Below, in pieces: positions 24,501-42,101 of a stretch of DNA of 64,000 nt. The position numbers and the translations under genes were made by a program. How positions within the stretch are numbered: the first letter of the stretch is position 1; each line of letters opens with the position of its first letter. The notes beneath the pieces are model-generated. The model did not search any database and was not told the origin of the DNA. It saw nothing but the letters and a program-made list of their open reading frames with translations. Source of the DNA: Nymphaea colorata (taxonomy: Eukaryota; Streptophyta; Magnoliopsida; Nymphaeales; Nymphaeaceae); the NCBI RefSeq assembly GCF_008831285.2, contig NC_045147.1:16470854-16534853 (forward strand), written 5' to 3'.

Positions 24501-27500
24501 ATAGACTCAATGGTTCAGATTTGGGATGGATCCATCCTTTTCCAAATCCTGCTTAACCATATTTTAGGTACTCGGATCTGGATTTGGATTCAGATTCATT
24601 TTTTCAAAATTCAAACTGGGGTTAGCTAGCGTAAAATCCAAAACTTACATTACATGTAATTGAGTCGGGTCCTAACAAAAGATTTAGTCAGACGTAACCT
24701 CAGATTTGGATGTGATTATGAAACTTTGTACAAAACTGGAATCCCATTAATAAACAAATAGATAATTAGGTACATCTAATTCATTTACATCATTCAGACA
24801 ACCTTTTCTTCTTTTTCTGTCTTATGAGGTGACTGGGTTTTAGAAATGCATTCACCATAAGTGGAGTCGTCTCATAAGCACCCTTTCTATAGGGTCAGAA
24901 CAGGGTGTTCTGGTTTGCCAACCAAACGACCACCATGACATGGACTTACTCGCACTAGTGAGATCTAGACCATGGTTGCTCCACGAACACCATATTGTGG
25001 GGACTCCTCGTTTAGGTTCTTCGGCGACTGCAAGTTGCATGCTTGCTGGCACAAGCGGATAAGAACGAGAAGACTAGGCATCGAACCGGGTAGTCAGGGG
25101 CCCAGCTCATAAAGGACCGGGCCAGGGTCGAGAAATTGACATCGAGCTTAGGCAGACCCATTTACTTAATGGGTTGGGTTGGACCAGTTCACGGGCTCTT
25201 AACACGGTGGGGATTGTTTAACTATATGAGGTTCTCATTTTATTGGATGCCCTCAAAGAAGTTTATTAAACTACATAAAGTCATTATAATCCATAGTTAA
25301 GGAGGAATTTTCTAGTTTTATTATGTCCCGAAATTCATGTATATATTTTTTTTAGTGATAGAAATTAATTTACACTGAAAAGGAGTGGATCGTTATAGTT
25401 TTGGTTATATATTGGATCTATTCCACTTTCATAAAATCCTTAGATATAATTAAATAACTAGAGATTAATGGAAAAAAGGTGGAGTCAAAAATCTGACAAA
25501 AACAAAGTTCTTTTGATGGACTAGATCTAATTTGGTCGATTGAAATCGAGGTACTAAGACAGATCGTTGGGTCCAACGGGCCGCTTAATCTCGAGCCCAT
25601 CAAGGCCTGCTGAACCTTTGCAGATTCATTGACAGGTCCATGCAGCTCGGTCCAATGCCCAGCCCTCTTTAACTTAAGAAATGACTAAATCACCGCTAAT
25701 TTTGCAAGAACAATTAGACTAAAACTGTGGGCAAAAAAGGCCTCTCTGGAACATGCCACTTGGAGCTACCCCATCTGGACGGCTCGTCCAATAGACATTT
25801 GACGCGTGGCATGCATGAAGACCATCCCTTGTGACTGTGGGGCCGTTTGCGCATGTGCAAACATGTTAACTTTTCTAACACTTTAATAGAATGCCAACAC
25901 TATGCATGTTTTGTGTGTGCTGAATTTGGCTCTGATCCTTCCAGCATCCCCCTGTCCTGACCCCTTTTGTCCCTACTTTGGAGGCCTTTCAAACGCATGA
26001 GAAGAAATGTTTTGTGCCTTTCTAGTTTTCTGCCGAGATTTTGTCGGCCACCATGGTTAGCTCATAATCAACAAAATCTTGGAAAGTCTTGCCATAGATT
26101 TCTGCGAGCTTTCTTTGCCACGAAGATGATGCATCCCGAAAGTGACCGTGAGCACACAATATGTAGTATATTTAGTACTTCAAATATGTAAACTTAGTGA
26201 ATATGCAGACCTCATATGTGATTTTATCATCTTATTTAATGTCTTACAAAGTGTCACATGTAAAATAAATTTTTGAAAAGATAAAACCTACATTGCACCT
26301 TGACACTAGAAGAATAGCTTTACACGTTTGTAAACTAACCAGTGAAGAATCATAAATTCATTTCAAAGCAATTTTATATATTATATTCTTTATGCTAAAT
26401 GGTAGCGTGTGTTTTGTTGACGTGACAAACAAAAGAAAGTTTTATTTTAGAAAATGTGCCAGAAAGCACTTTGCTGATAAAACTTGTCAGGAACTGGAAG
26501 CCTGTTCCGTAGGCCTACGACGGAAGGGTTGTTCTTTACTTCACAAAGGGCCGTGTAATCTACTTCTGCATGTTCTGTACTTGTGAGCTCCCTCAATGCC
26601 AAAGTCCTTCTTCTTCTGGTTCACTAGCTGCAACTTGCCAGCTTTCCGTATGGTAGGTGATGGCTAGGCCGCGGGTGATGCTTGAGTTCTAAAATTAGTG
26701 TTCTCGCACTGTGTTTGGCACGGTTTCAGTGTTAACTTTTTCTCTGAATTTGCTCATCTGAATCGGATCATGAGGTGAAAGACCTGCTTCATTACTCTAC
26801 CTCGCTGTTGGCGTTCTCCACATTGTAAAAGAAGATGAAGTAAATCAAGTTCTAAGCGTAGGTGGTGTTCGTGTAGTTGTTTATGCAAGTCAGGAGGTCA
26901 CTTTTAGTTTTTAACATCATAAACTGCGTCCATCAGCCGGTTGGTAGACAACTCAAAAAATTTTTCCAATGGATCCATTCGTGTCCTTTAGTTCGTTGGT
27001 ACAATTTGGTTTCACTGGCTTGAACCTTACGAAAATTTCCTTCTCCTTGTCCTTTAGCTAGTGTTTGACGGTCCGGATGAATCCCCCAGTGAAATGATTT
27101 GACACAATGTTCTTGCAGACCATCAAAAACAGTACCGTTCAAGGACATCTTCGGCGACCGCGAAAAACACGGGGCTAAATATATTTTTCTAAATTTTTGT
27201 GGGGATCATAGTAAAATTTTATCTTTCAAAAATTTAGGAGGGCCATCGGCCCCCGTGCTGTGCTGCCGTCACAGTATTTCTTGTGATGGGAACACTTTTG
27301 TTGGAAATCCAAATACCAAACTAATGTAGATTAAGCCAAAGTTGAACGTACGCCTTGGAGTCGGCAAAAAAAAATATATATATATAAGGCCTTACCATTG
27401 CTAGTAAAAGGTGTGGAGACTTGGGTTTTCTTCTTTGCTCTTAAAAATGGAATAAGCTTCTTGCATTTGGAATCATGTACCCGACTTATTGATAGGGATG

Positions 27501-27702
27501 AAGAGGTCAGCTCCTTGTTCAGCTCAGTTCGTTTCTAAACAAGTTCGTCTGTTGATAAAGGAGCCAAATGACAATAGGGGTTGCCTGTTTTGGCTCCTCT
27601 CATCAGCTTGTGTTCAAAACATATTTTATATCATATATTGCATCATATTCATTTAGGGAGAAACTTTTTGTCGACATTTTTCAAAACCGTCACTAATTTG
27701 TG

Positions 27703-27703
27703 G

Positions 27704-27744
<41 letters not shown>
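27703..27744. repeat. Compound (CA)n(TA)n microsatellite
   Basis: A CA run of about 16 bases passes directly into a TA run of about 27 bases. Confidence 0.95.
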
Positions 27745-29569
27745 CTTGACGTTGCAATCTTAAGAAAGAAGTTTGTTTCTTTTAAAAGAAAGTGTACATA
27801 TGCTGTTCTATTTAAGAGTAATTTTTTTCGAGAAAAAGCATTTTAATTGATAAATTTAACTTCGAAAATTGATTCAAAACTCTTAAAGTGAAAGACCACT
27901 CCAGCCATGCTTGGAATTTGTTGGCTATGGGAATGCATGCAGGTAGCAGCCGCTGCCATGATTCAAGGGGCACCGGCCATGTCTTTCGTTCTAAGGAAGG
28001 ATAACCAAGAACTTGAATTAATGGAAAAGATCAATTCATTAACGTGCTGCCAACACGATTGCTGTACTACTTCCTTAGCCATCTAACATGGGTGCCGTGG
28101 ATCTAAAGGAAAAAAATAACCTTTTTAGCTTTTATCATCATTCCTTCATTTGAGAGAGCAGTGTCACATGGACATTCCACATATTTTGCTTTCTTTTTGC
28201 TCTTTTCCTTTGGCCGCATTAAGTGGCACACCAAAAGCACCGATAATGCTTTCTATTCTTTCTTTCCTCCCGCTGCGAGTTTTCGTTTTGTAGTCACTTT
28301 TGGCATTTGCGATCTTAGGCTAAATCTAAATGTAGAAATTGATTTTTCTAATGTAGTGATCTACTGATCTGTTTGCAGTTTAAAACTCAAAGATGACACC
28401 CAAGTTGATGGCTACATTGTGTCCAAGCCTAAGCGTTTGGATTCTCTGGTGCCTGGTGTGGTGCAACAAAAACTTCGAATAGCAGTGTAGTTGTAATAGA
28501 AATCTTGACAGGGCCTTGTTGAAAGGAAGCTATTTATTGTTGAGGTGGGGAATGTGAATAAAATCAACGGCCTTTTTCTTCTGCTTTCCAACAGGGGCTG
28601 CTGCGCAGTGCGCAGAGTTTCAGTAAAAGGAAAAAAGGAGGAGCGAACAAAAAATTGACCAAATTGCTATGATTGGCGTCCCACTCAACGGCGCCTATAA
28701 TTAAAGACTGCATTTATCAAAAAATCCAACATCTTCAACAGACGCTGTACGTACTTCCTGGAGTGAAGTAAGATACCCCTCTGTGAAAACCCAAATACTG
28801 CTTCACCTGAAGGATATTATGCTCCAGTCCACTCCTTAATTGCTTTAGAAAACTGAAAAATAATAAGTCTGGCAACAAATAGAAAACAATCTGGTAAAAC
28901 TTGTGCTTCACCCTGGCCTAGAGTGGATTCAGTAGCGCAGCTTCTTCCCCTGCTTGCAATTGAAGTTGGAGAGAGAGAGAAAGAGAGAGAAGGCACTCTT
29001 CCTCAGAGCCTGCTTACCCCATCACAGCTGCTCCAGCAGAAAGCTTCTCCCACTTGAGCGCCAAATAGAAGGCCCCTCAGCCTGGTTCGCGTTTTCTAAA
29101 TGTGAGTGTTCTCTCTTTTTCCTTTTTTCCTTCCATCAACATTTTTCCCCCCTCTCTCCTTTCTGGGAAATGTGGAGGCTGGTCTAGAGAGATGAAGGAT
29201 ACATTTTTATGTCTTAGAATTCTTAGAAGAAACTGGGTTTCTTTAGATCCTTTAGATCTCCAACTAGAATATGTCATTTCCCTCTCTGCTGTTTTCTCTG
29301 CATTTTTCTTTTGCTTGCTTTCATGAGTGATGAGTCCCCACTATGGAGGCGTTCTTCTTTTCTTCTGTTTTGCTCTAGAATTCTGATTCCTCTTGGTACG
29401 ATTGGTGCGTTTCTTCTTTATACTGTTCTTGGCCGCGTGCTTTTTTGGTTGCTTCAAATATGAGGTTTTAAGGGTCTCTCGTTTTTCAGGGTCTCGTTTT
29501 GCAGGAAGTTGCACGAGGTATAGGCTTCCGTAGAAAGAGGAAGAGGAAAGGAAGAGAGTTGACCTAACG

Positions 29570-32500
29570 ATGATAAGCGCCCGCATGGACTCTAGTTGCG
29601 GGGTTCTGCTGAGAGAACTTCAGGTTAGGTTCCTGCCTTTTCCTTTCTCCTTTTGTGCCTGCTTACTCGATCTGTTCATCCAGAATTGACTAAAAAGACG
29701 AGCGTGGCGTAACGGGGAGACCAACGAATATACCTCATTGTTTTCGCTTTGAATCCACATGTGCATAGAGTCTAGACTACCAATGGCCACCTTTCTTTCT
29801 CTTCTTAAGATGGGTGTTTTGGTATTCTGCGGCTGAAAATTCAGGTTCCCGTTTATGCATGGCAACTGATCGTTTTCTATTACTGTTGTGACCTTTTTGT
29901 TGCTTTCAAAAACTGAGGTTATGAAAGCTGTGAAACGGAAAAACGTAGGTTTTGTGCCGATGGCTATCTGAATTCGTTTTCCTTTTTTACTTCATTTTTT
30001 CCTTGGTGTTTGGGCAGAACCAAATCATTTTACCAAGAATGCTTTCCTTTGGTGAAAGTACGATAATTTCACTCTTTTTCTTTTTTATATTTTTCCTTTG
30101 AGAAAAGTTCGCCCCTGAATTCGTTTTGGTCTTTATTTTCTCCAAGTTTGAAGTGGCTTTCAGTACTGGGTTATGGAAAAATTGGACTTGCATAAATTAT
30201 GTTCAAGTTTTTCATTCATCGAGTTATTTTGCATCCCGAGAGATAATCATTTTCACTCTTTTTATTTTGCTGGTGTTCCATTGAGCAGCATATCTGGGAT
30301 GAAATTGGTGAAAGTGAATCAGAGAAGGATCGGATGTTGATGGAAATTGAGCGTGAATGTTTGGAAGTGTACCGTAGAAAGGTTGCTGAATCCAACCATG
30401 CTAAGGCAAGATTACACCAATCCCTTGCAGCCAAAGAAGCTGAGCTTGCAGCTCTTGTCGCAGCAATTGGAGATATCAACCCTCATTCACTGGTGAGGCA
30501 GTTTTTATGTTTGTATGTACGGTGACTTCAATTCTTATTTTCAATATATTTTTGTATAGATTATCAAATATTTCCAGGGCATGGCAGGTTAATTATTCTT
30601 TTAGCTCAGCATAATTGTATTTAGGTTTTGAATATTAGTTATGGTGATGCAACAAAATGTCATTTGAACAGGCCAATGGAGTGGGTGCATTATGATATGG
30701 CAATTCTGGTTTTATTGTTCAAACGGCATGATAGGTCTGTCTTGTGCCAGTCTCACTTGCTATTTTTCCTGTCTCCATTAGCATTCTCTACCTAATGCCA
30801 TTCTGCAGAATCATCATAGTCTAGGTGCAGGCACTAGTATTAACTCTTCATTGGATTTGTTTATATTTAAATCAGAGTTCTGAGACTTGTTTCTGATATG
30901 AAGCAAGGGCCCAAGGCCCATGATTTAGGTTTATTATCGGAAAATGGAAGATTTGTCTGGCATAATGTAAGGTTAGTGAATAAAAGGTCAATATGTAGTG
31001 GAGATAAATCATATTTCTTGGCCAGTTGCCAGTTCCTTTGTGAAGCTCATTAGACGCCTCCTTGTCCTTGTTCTGGAGGAAATCATAGGATACAGCCAAT
31101 TACTTACATGTACACCTTCTTTTTTTGTTAGAAATAAAGGATTGGAACATTAGGTGCTTCTAATGTCTGACCGAATTCGTAATCTAGTACTCACGTCATT
31201 CCTTTTATAGAGTATGGAACCCAATGAGGCATGACTAATTTTTCACTGTTCCATTGTAATAACACCCCTATGATCTGGGTCATCACAAAAAGCACTAAGA
31301 GATAAGCTTTGGAACAGACAATGGTTAGACTGCTCCTCATCATATTGCCCTGGTAGTGTCTTGCAAATCATGCGGGTTCATTCACTACTCAATATGTTGA
31401 TTCTTGGAGTGAAATGATGAGACTATCTGAATTCCTTGGAGTTGGTGTTGGCATTCATTTTACAAATTGCTGCCTCGTTCAGCAGGTGCAGACTTGCAGG
31501 TACCTAGTTGTGTACGTGCTGGTTTTTGTCACAATTCTAGTATTTTCTACATGATATATGAGGCTTTAATTTCCTGTCTGATGGAACGTACTATCTTGCT
31601 TTTCTCATAAAGATAAGCCTTACATCATTAGCATTTTAAGAACAAAAGAAGGCAAAACAATGCAGTGGTTAACGTGTCCTTTTCTTCAGCCAGAAAGAAG
31701 GCCATCCACATTGAAGGAGCAACTTGGGTTGGTGACACCATTATTAGAAGGCTTGCGTGCAAAGAAAGAAGAGCGTGTCAAGCAATTTGCAGATATAAAA
31801 GGACAGATTGAAAAGATCAGTAAAGAAATAAATGGTTATGCAGAGCCAAATGACAGTATAACCAGTCCAGATGCTGTCGAGGAGCATGACTTATCACTAA
31901 GGAAACTGAACGAATACCACATACATCTTCAGTCTTTGCAGAAGGAGAAGGTAAGAAACCTTGATGATCTCAATTCTTTTTCCTTTCTGTCCATTTTTTC
32001 TTCTCTAGCTTCTATTATGAATTTCAGCTTTTATGGGACAATCTTGAGCCTTAAAAACACCTTTAATAAAAACATACTATTGATCAACTCCAAAATCATT
32101 TATATCTAATTTTCAAGGACTAGGAAAGTTCCTTGTCTGAAAAATGATTCTGTGTGACTTAAAGAAGTTTTGGAAACTACAGGTTGACGATCTACCAGTA
32201 AATCCATAGACTAACTTAACATACTAATGTCACGCTGCTGTATATCCTTCTCAGTCAGACCGTCTTCATAAAGTTCTTGAATACGTGAATGAGGTACATG
32301 GCCTTTGTGCTTCACTTGGTTTGGACTTCGGGAAGATGGTTAGTCAGGTGCACCCAAGCCTCCATGAAACAGGTAATACACAATGTAAGAACATTAGCAA
32401 TGACACACTGGTGGGTCTTTCTCAATCCATTGAAAAGCTGAAAATGGAAAAAAAAGCAAGAATTCAGAAGGTATGTATAATTCTATTGTACTGCATGCAT

Positions 32501-34491
32501 TTTATTGTAAGCAAAAGTACTTATTTTGACTTGGGATCATGTAGCTGAAAGACATTGTTCCATCACTATTGGAACTATGGAACTTGTTGGACACACCCAA
32601 TGAGGAAAAGAAGCTTTTTGACATGATCACTGGCATCCTTGGCAGCTCAGAAAGTGATATCAAGGATCCTGGTATTCTTTCAAATGAGACAATTCAGCAG
32701 GTTTGTGGAGTTTCTATTTTTCACATACCTGGGTTTTCATCAGATGCCTCTTATATCTCTTATAGATTAATTTCTCCGCCCATTTAGGCAACAGAAGAAG
32801 TTGAAAGGTTAAGTAAACTGAAAGCAAGTAAAATGAAAGAATTGGTCCTTAAGAGAAGGTCAGAGCTGGAGGATATATGCCAAAAAGCGCATCTTGATCC
32901 AGACATGAGCACAGCTCCAGAGAAATCCATTGCTTTAATAGATTCTGGTGAGGACGTGTCTCCAGCTTCTGCATCACTAACCAGTTAAAACATTCTAACA
33001 TGGGATAATTGTCTTCCTGCTCTCTTTCAGGAATATTGGACCCTTCAGAACTGCTTTCAAACATTGAATCTCAAATTGTAAAAGCAAAAGCAGATGCCTT
33101 GAGCAGGAAGGACATAATGGACAGGGTAGACAAATGGCGTGCTGCTTGTGAAGAAGAAAAATGGCTTGAAGAATATAACCAAGTTTGTCCTTCAAGCATA
33201 TCATTATCACAGTAGATATTAGATCCTTGTTTCTCGTTTATAGCTGTTTCCCTTAGAATTTGCATACCTTTGTTTGTTGGAGCCACTGGCTTAATATGAA
33301 GAAATTTGTATTTCAGGATGATAACAAGTACAATGCAGGAAGAGGTGCTCACAAAAATCTTAAACGTGCTGAAAAAGCTAGAATTATTATCACCAAGATT
33401 TCTGGTATATTCTTTTACATTTTTTTTCATATAAGTGAGTTCAAGCCCTTTTGGTATTCCCCTAAGTGACAGTGGTATGTGGGGGAGCCAACGTACCCGT
33501 ACCGGGACTGGGTACGTTTGGATCGGTTCTAGGTCGGAACCAATCCAAACCACAAAAAAAAAAAAATTGTCTCGGTCTGTTTATTTTTTTTTTGTGAGAT
33601 TATATGTAGGAACTATGAAAGGAACATTACCTTAATGATGTGATGATATCAATTTTGTTTCTTAGAATTAAAAATATATAATTATCGTCGTACAGCCGTA
33701 CCAAGATCAACAAAAACGCCGTACCCATACCTGCTTTCCCGTACTCGTACCAGCACCTATACCCGCACTTATGTGACATAGGTATTCCCATGCTCAGTTG
33801 TTACAGACAAGCCTTTGGTTTCTTTACAGCTATGGTGGACAATTTGATGAATCGAGCATTAGCATGGGAAGAGGAAAAAAAAATGCATTTTCTGTATGAT
33901 GGGGTGAGCTATTACAGGCATTATCCAGATATTGAAGGTTTGACTTTGTTCTAATGATTGAGACTTCCCTTGTCTGCATCCTTTTCATCTTTCAGGTTCG
34001 ATTGACATCTTTATTGGAAGATTATGTTTTGGCAAGGCAACAGAAAGAAGAAGAGAGGAGAAGATACCGGGTTTGTGATGCTCAAGATAAGATTCATATT
34101 TCCTATTGCAAAGTGCAAACTAATGTCCATTAACCTCTGTGTAACTTTGTTGTTGCAGGATCATAAAAAACTGCAAGATCTTCTGCTCACAGAGAGGGAA
34201 GCCATCTATGGATCCAAGCCAAGCCCTAAAAGAAGCAGCAGCCTTAAGAAACCAAATGGCATCCGTTCAAATGGATCCGCAACCCCTACACCTCGCCGCC
34301 TTTCTCTTGGCAGTGCAACCCCAGAGCTTCTAACTCCACGATCATACTCTGGGCGCCAGAATGGTTTCTTCAGAGACACCCACAGAATGTCATTGTCAAA
34401 ATTGAACTTTGTAGCACTAACGAAGGAAGATGCAATGTCAGTGGCATCCATGTGTCCTGAAACAGTATCACCTCCTTCTACTTGTAGTTGA
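29570..34491 (+). CDS. MAP65: 65-kDa microtubule-associated protein (MAP65/PRC1/ASE1 family)
   Basis: MAP65 proteins dimerise and cross-link antiparallel microtubules in interphase arrays, spindle and phragmoplast. Eleven exons: 29570-29623, 30289-30492, 31690-31950, 32255-32470, 32545-32700, 32788-32947, 33031-33182, 33317-33404, 33830-33903, 33996-34070 and 34159-34491, giving 590 codons plus TGA, normal for the family. The N-terminus [20 protein letters not shown] and [12 protein letters not shown] is the coiled-coil dimerisation start. The microtubule-binding block lies in exons 8-10 ([53 protein letters not shown], about residues 405-486). The basic tail ([36 protein letters not shown]) has several Ser/Thr-Pro sites, typical targets of cell-cycle kinases and MAPKs that lower microtubule binding. 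From memory it looks nearer MAP65-6/-7 than MAP65-1, but the subgroup is unproven. Confidence 0.95.
33462..33780. mobile_element. 319-bp non-autonomous element with 9-bp duplication (copy B)
   Basis: It lies in the MAP65 intron 33405-33829, bounded by perfect 9-bp duplications GGTATTCCC (33453-33461 and 33781-33789). It has GTACCCGTACC-type motifs near the left end and CACTTATGTGACATA at the right end, matching the design of the element at 14864-15193. No coding capacity. The 9-bp duplication suggests a Mutator-like derivative. Confidence 0.65.
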
Positions 34492-36365
34492 GTTTTTTCT
34501 CAGATCAGGTACATCTCATCTTTCATTTTGTTGGTTCTGGTAGGCCTAAATGGACTTTTGGACACATGACCTAGCACACAGCATGACTCTTGATTTCAAG
34601 TCATAAGTTTGGTTAGCAACAACTTCCTGCCTTTGCTGCATTTTTTCTTAATGGTGTATTTCATTTTCTTTAGGACTTGTTGCTGTACCGTTTGTGTTGG
34701 CTTGACGGAACAACTTTGTGTTGTGCTTTACAAACTATATATATCAAAAGGCGAGTGTGTATTTTGGAAGCTGTCGTTGACATAAATCACTTCTTCACCA
34801 GTGTATTACAAGCAGTGGAAAGTCTGCAGTCAGTGCCTTGTTCCAGATGCACCAATGTCTAGAGCCCTTGTGTAGAATATTCCTAGGCGCTAACATGGAG
34901 AACCAACCACCAAGTGATCCATCCTGACAATCTGGTGACTTGATTTGGTGCTATGTTGTGCAATCAGAACTAACTGTACCTTAGTGCTGTTTTCCCTGCC
35001 AGGTTTGTACATATTCTTTGAACTTACCTACTACGGTTTGTAGGTTTTGAGTGTAAACTTCCTTGTATCATTGAAGCTTTTCTTGGTATTCCTTCTGTTT
35101 CCTTTTGTGCCATTACACATTTGCGAGCTTCTTCAATTCAATCTTGGTGTATATTTAGTTGGTCCTTTGATCATGACAGTCTCTATATGTACTCAACTTG
35201 CTGCTGTTGTTGCATGTTCTGTAAATCGCTTTCTTCCAGCACTCCCTTGTTGTACTGGCATATACACGACCTGACAAGCATGTAATGGGATTACACTTGC
35301 ATTTTGCTCCACCCAATATACACTTGCTAGAGTAGGTTCATAAAGTCGCATAATTAGAGGGCAACCATTGCTAACAAACTTCAGGCCTTCGTCATTTACT
35401 ATGTTAGTCATGGTTGAAATACTTTGTTCCTCAGCATATCCCGAGCTCGGCGATAAGTTGAGAAAGCAGGTACCTGCAGAGTATGTTAATTATGGGAGTT
35501 TGATGCTTGATCCTTTCCTTCTATCGGTCTGTTGGGGATGCAATCCAAACTGACATAACTAAAAGTGACAATAAACGACTTGAAAGGGCATTATGCTACA
35601 GTTCTGAAACAGGGAGAAGGGAACAAGGGACGCTTATTAGAAGCTACAAACTTTCGTCGACCATATGAACTAAACCAGGTGATACGCAATGTTACCAATT
35701 GTTGTAGCAGGAAGTTTTGCCGTCTGACTGAAGCTGAAATCACTAAATAAGTAGCCATATTTTTCAACTTCCATAATCTATTAACGAACTACAATATTTT
35801 TATGGAAGCCCTGTGTCTCTAATCCAACACTGCTATGGATCTCTCGCTCCTTGACATCGACAGATTGATAGTCATGGTGAACTGTGAACAAATGATAATG
35901 GCCTTGAGGTGTCACCAAAATGTTATGGTCCACCAAATTCGACCATTGGAGAACAACAACATTTAGAAAAAACAAAAGCTTCTATTCTTTGAATTACCAT
36001 TTCCAGTGAAGGAATGAGCTCCATCTTGTGAGGCGAAGAACTTCAATTGATTAGTTACTGGATTATGAAACAAGTGCATAAAACATTTTCTAGTGGAGCA
36101 GGATTGCCAAATTATGACCGCACTAGAAACAGTCTGGGTTGTATTCAAAGATATCTCATTGTGATCTGGTTCATTTAGTAAATCAACTGGACCAACATCT
36201 ATGGACCAATAAAAAGTGTACCAGTAAAGAACAGATTCAGCAGACAAATGTCTTCAACTGTTCTTTTCACATTCTCAGAGCAATTCCAACTTTCCAATAA
36301 CAACGATACGAAGCAACATACTCTGCCTTTCTCCAAATTCATTCTTCGCATTCAACTAAGAAAAA
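34492..36365. other. MAP65 3' region and intergenic
   Basis: The MAP65 3' UTR presumably occupies the first few hundred bases, with no clear AATAAA close to the stop. Further on, two minus-strand open frames are consecutive across a frame change (see 35781-36247). Nothing else is recognised. Confidence 0.5.
35781..36247 (-). pseudogene. Unassigned coding-like remnant
   Basis: Two minus-strand frames, 36247-35963 and 35975-35781, follow each other with a frame change. They read as ordinary protein-like sequence (VGPVDLLNEPDHNEIS, IIWQSCSTRKCFMHLFHNPV, then VTPQGHYHLFTVHHDYQSVD). I do not recognise the family. It lies just downstream of the Hikeshi-like pseudogene on the same strand, so it could be a second broken gene, a captured fragment, or chance. 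Low confidence. Confidence 0.3.
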
Positions 36366-37058
36366 TTACAGGTCCCCGGTCGTCCTACTCTGAATAGGAA
36401 AAAGACGACCAAGATCCCGCTTCAAGTACTCAGGATCCCGCTTCACCCCTACCTGGAACATGTTAAACCACCTGTTCAAAATGTCAATTGGCACGACGAG
36501 GCGATCGCCTTCCTCGGAACAAAATGACTGCATGAAGTTGAAGATGTTTTCCCCAACTCTCTTGGCCAGCTGCTCTATCCGCTTCTTCTGGCCGCCATTG
36601 AGCGCCGGCAGCATCGCCAACTCTGTCACGGAGACGCCAATTTTAGCCATCAAAGGGGTGGTATCAGAGGTCAGCTACATCTACCCGCCGGGTTTCGCTA
36701 TGAAAGGGAGAGTAGAGAAGAAGGACAGCCGGAGTAGACGGCGCCACAGTACTGGAAGGCCGAGCTAGGGGATGATGTAGACAGGGAGGTCTTGTCGGGT
36801 GGGAGGGTGAAGCCGTTCAGGAGGAAGATGCACATCTCTTTCACTCGCTCGTATGCTTCCCCTGGGATACCCAATTCATAAAGTCACCCAACTGATGGAT
36901 TTGATTGAAATTCAAGGATGGGAATAGGAAATAAAGAAGAGAGAGAGAGTACCTACGGAGGAGTTCATGTCCAGGATCCAGTTGAAGGGGTCGATTTGTG
37001 TGAAGCTCGATAATAAGTCCAGAGGGAAACTGCGGTTTGGAAACAGAACACCAAACAT
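36366..37058 (-). pseudogene. Hikeshi-like (OPI10 family) protein, disabled
   Basis: Hikeshi-type proteins import Hsp70 into the nucleus during heat stress. Exon 1 (37058-36953) reads MFGVLFPNRSFPLDLLSSFT and FNWILDMNSSV. Exon 2 starts at 36861 after an ordinary intron with EAYERVKEMCIFLLNGFTLP, so this is not a processed copy. The frame is then disturbed after PPDK (the family's VYI appears shifted), continues through CGAV and PSSLLSL, and shifts again before PGG. There the reading GG-stop-M-stop-LTSD replaces an expected GGQMQLT-like motif. The C-terminal 90 or so codons (AKIGVSVTELAMLP, RVGENIFNFMQSFCSEEGDR, LVVPIDILNRWFNMFQ) are intact. No splice pair removes the stops. Family certain; loss of function strongly inferred unless the assembly is wrong. 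Confidence 0.85.
36939..36949 (-). repeat. Short (CT)n tract after the Hikeshi-like donor
   Basis: On the minus strand the intron begins GTACTCTCTCTCTCTTC, the donor being at 36952-36951. Confidence 0.9.
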
Positions 37059-37059
37059 C

Positions 37060-42101
<5,042 letters not shown>

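Larger units (their letters stand above)
13320..28900. other. Long gene-poor intergenic region
   Basis: About 15.5 kb in which I can support no gene. It holds one 330-bp inserted element, two small tandem duplications, an imperfect inverted repeat and short TA/CA runs. The open frames are short, lack splice partners and resemble no family I know. The longest (minus strand 23654-24115; plus strand 24121-24420) are AT-rich low-complexity reading frames. Confidence 0.6.

Noticed and set aside
27165-27275. Possible further hAT relic (AAATTTTTGTGGGG and GGCCATCGGCCCCC motifs)
   Set aside because: Its ends and target duplication cannot be recognised, so it is not delimitable.
33071-33553. 160-codon minus-strand open frame
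   Set aside because: It overlaps MAP65 exons 7 and 8 in antisense and part of an inserted element.
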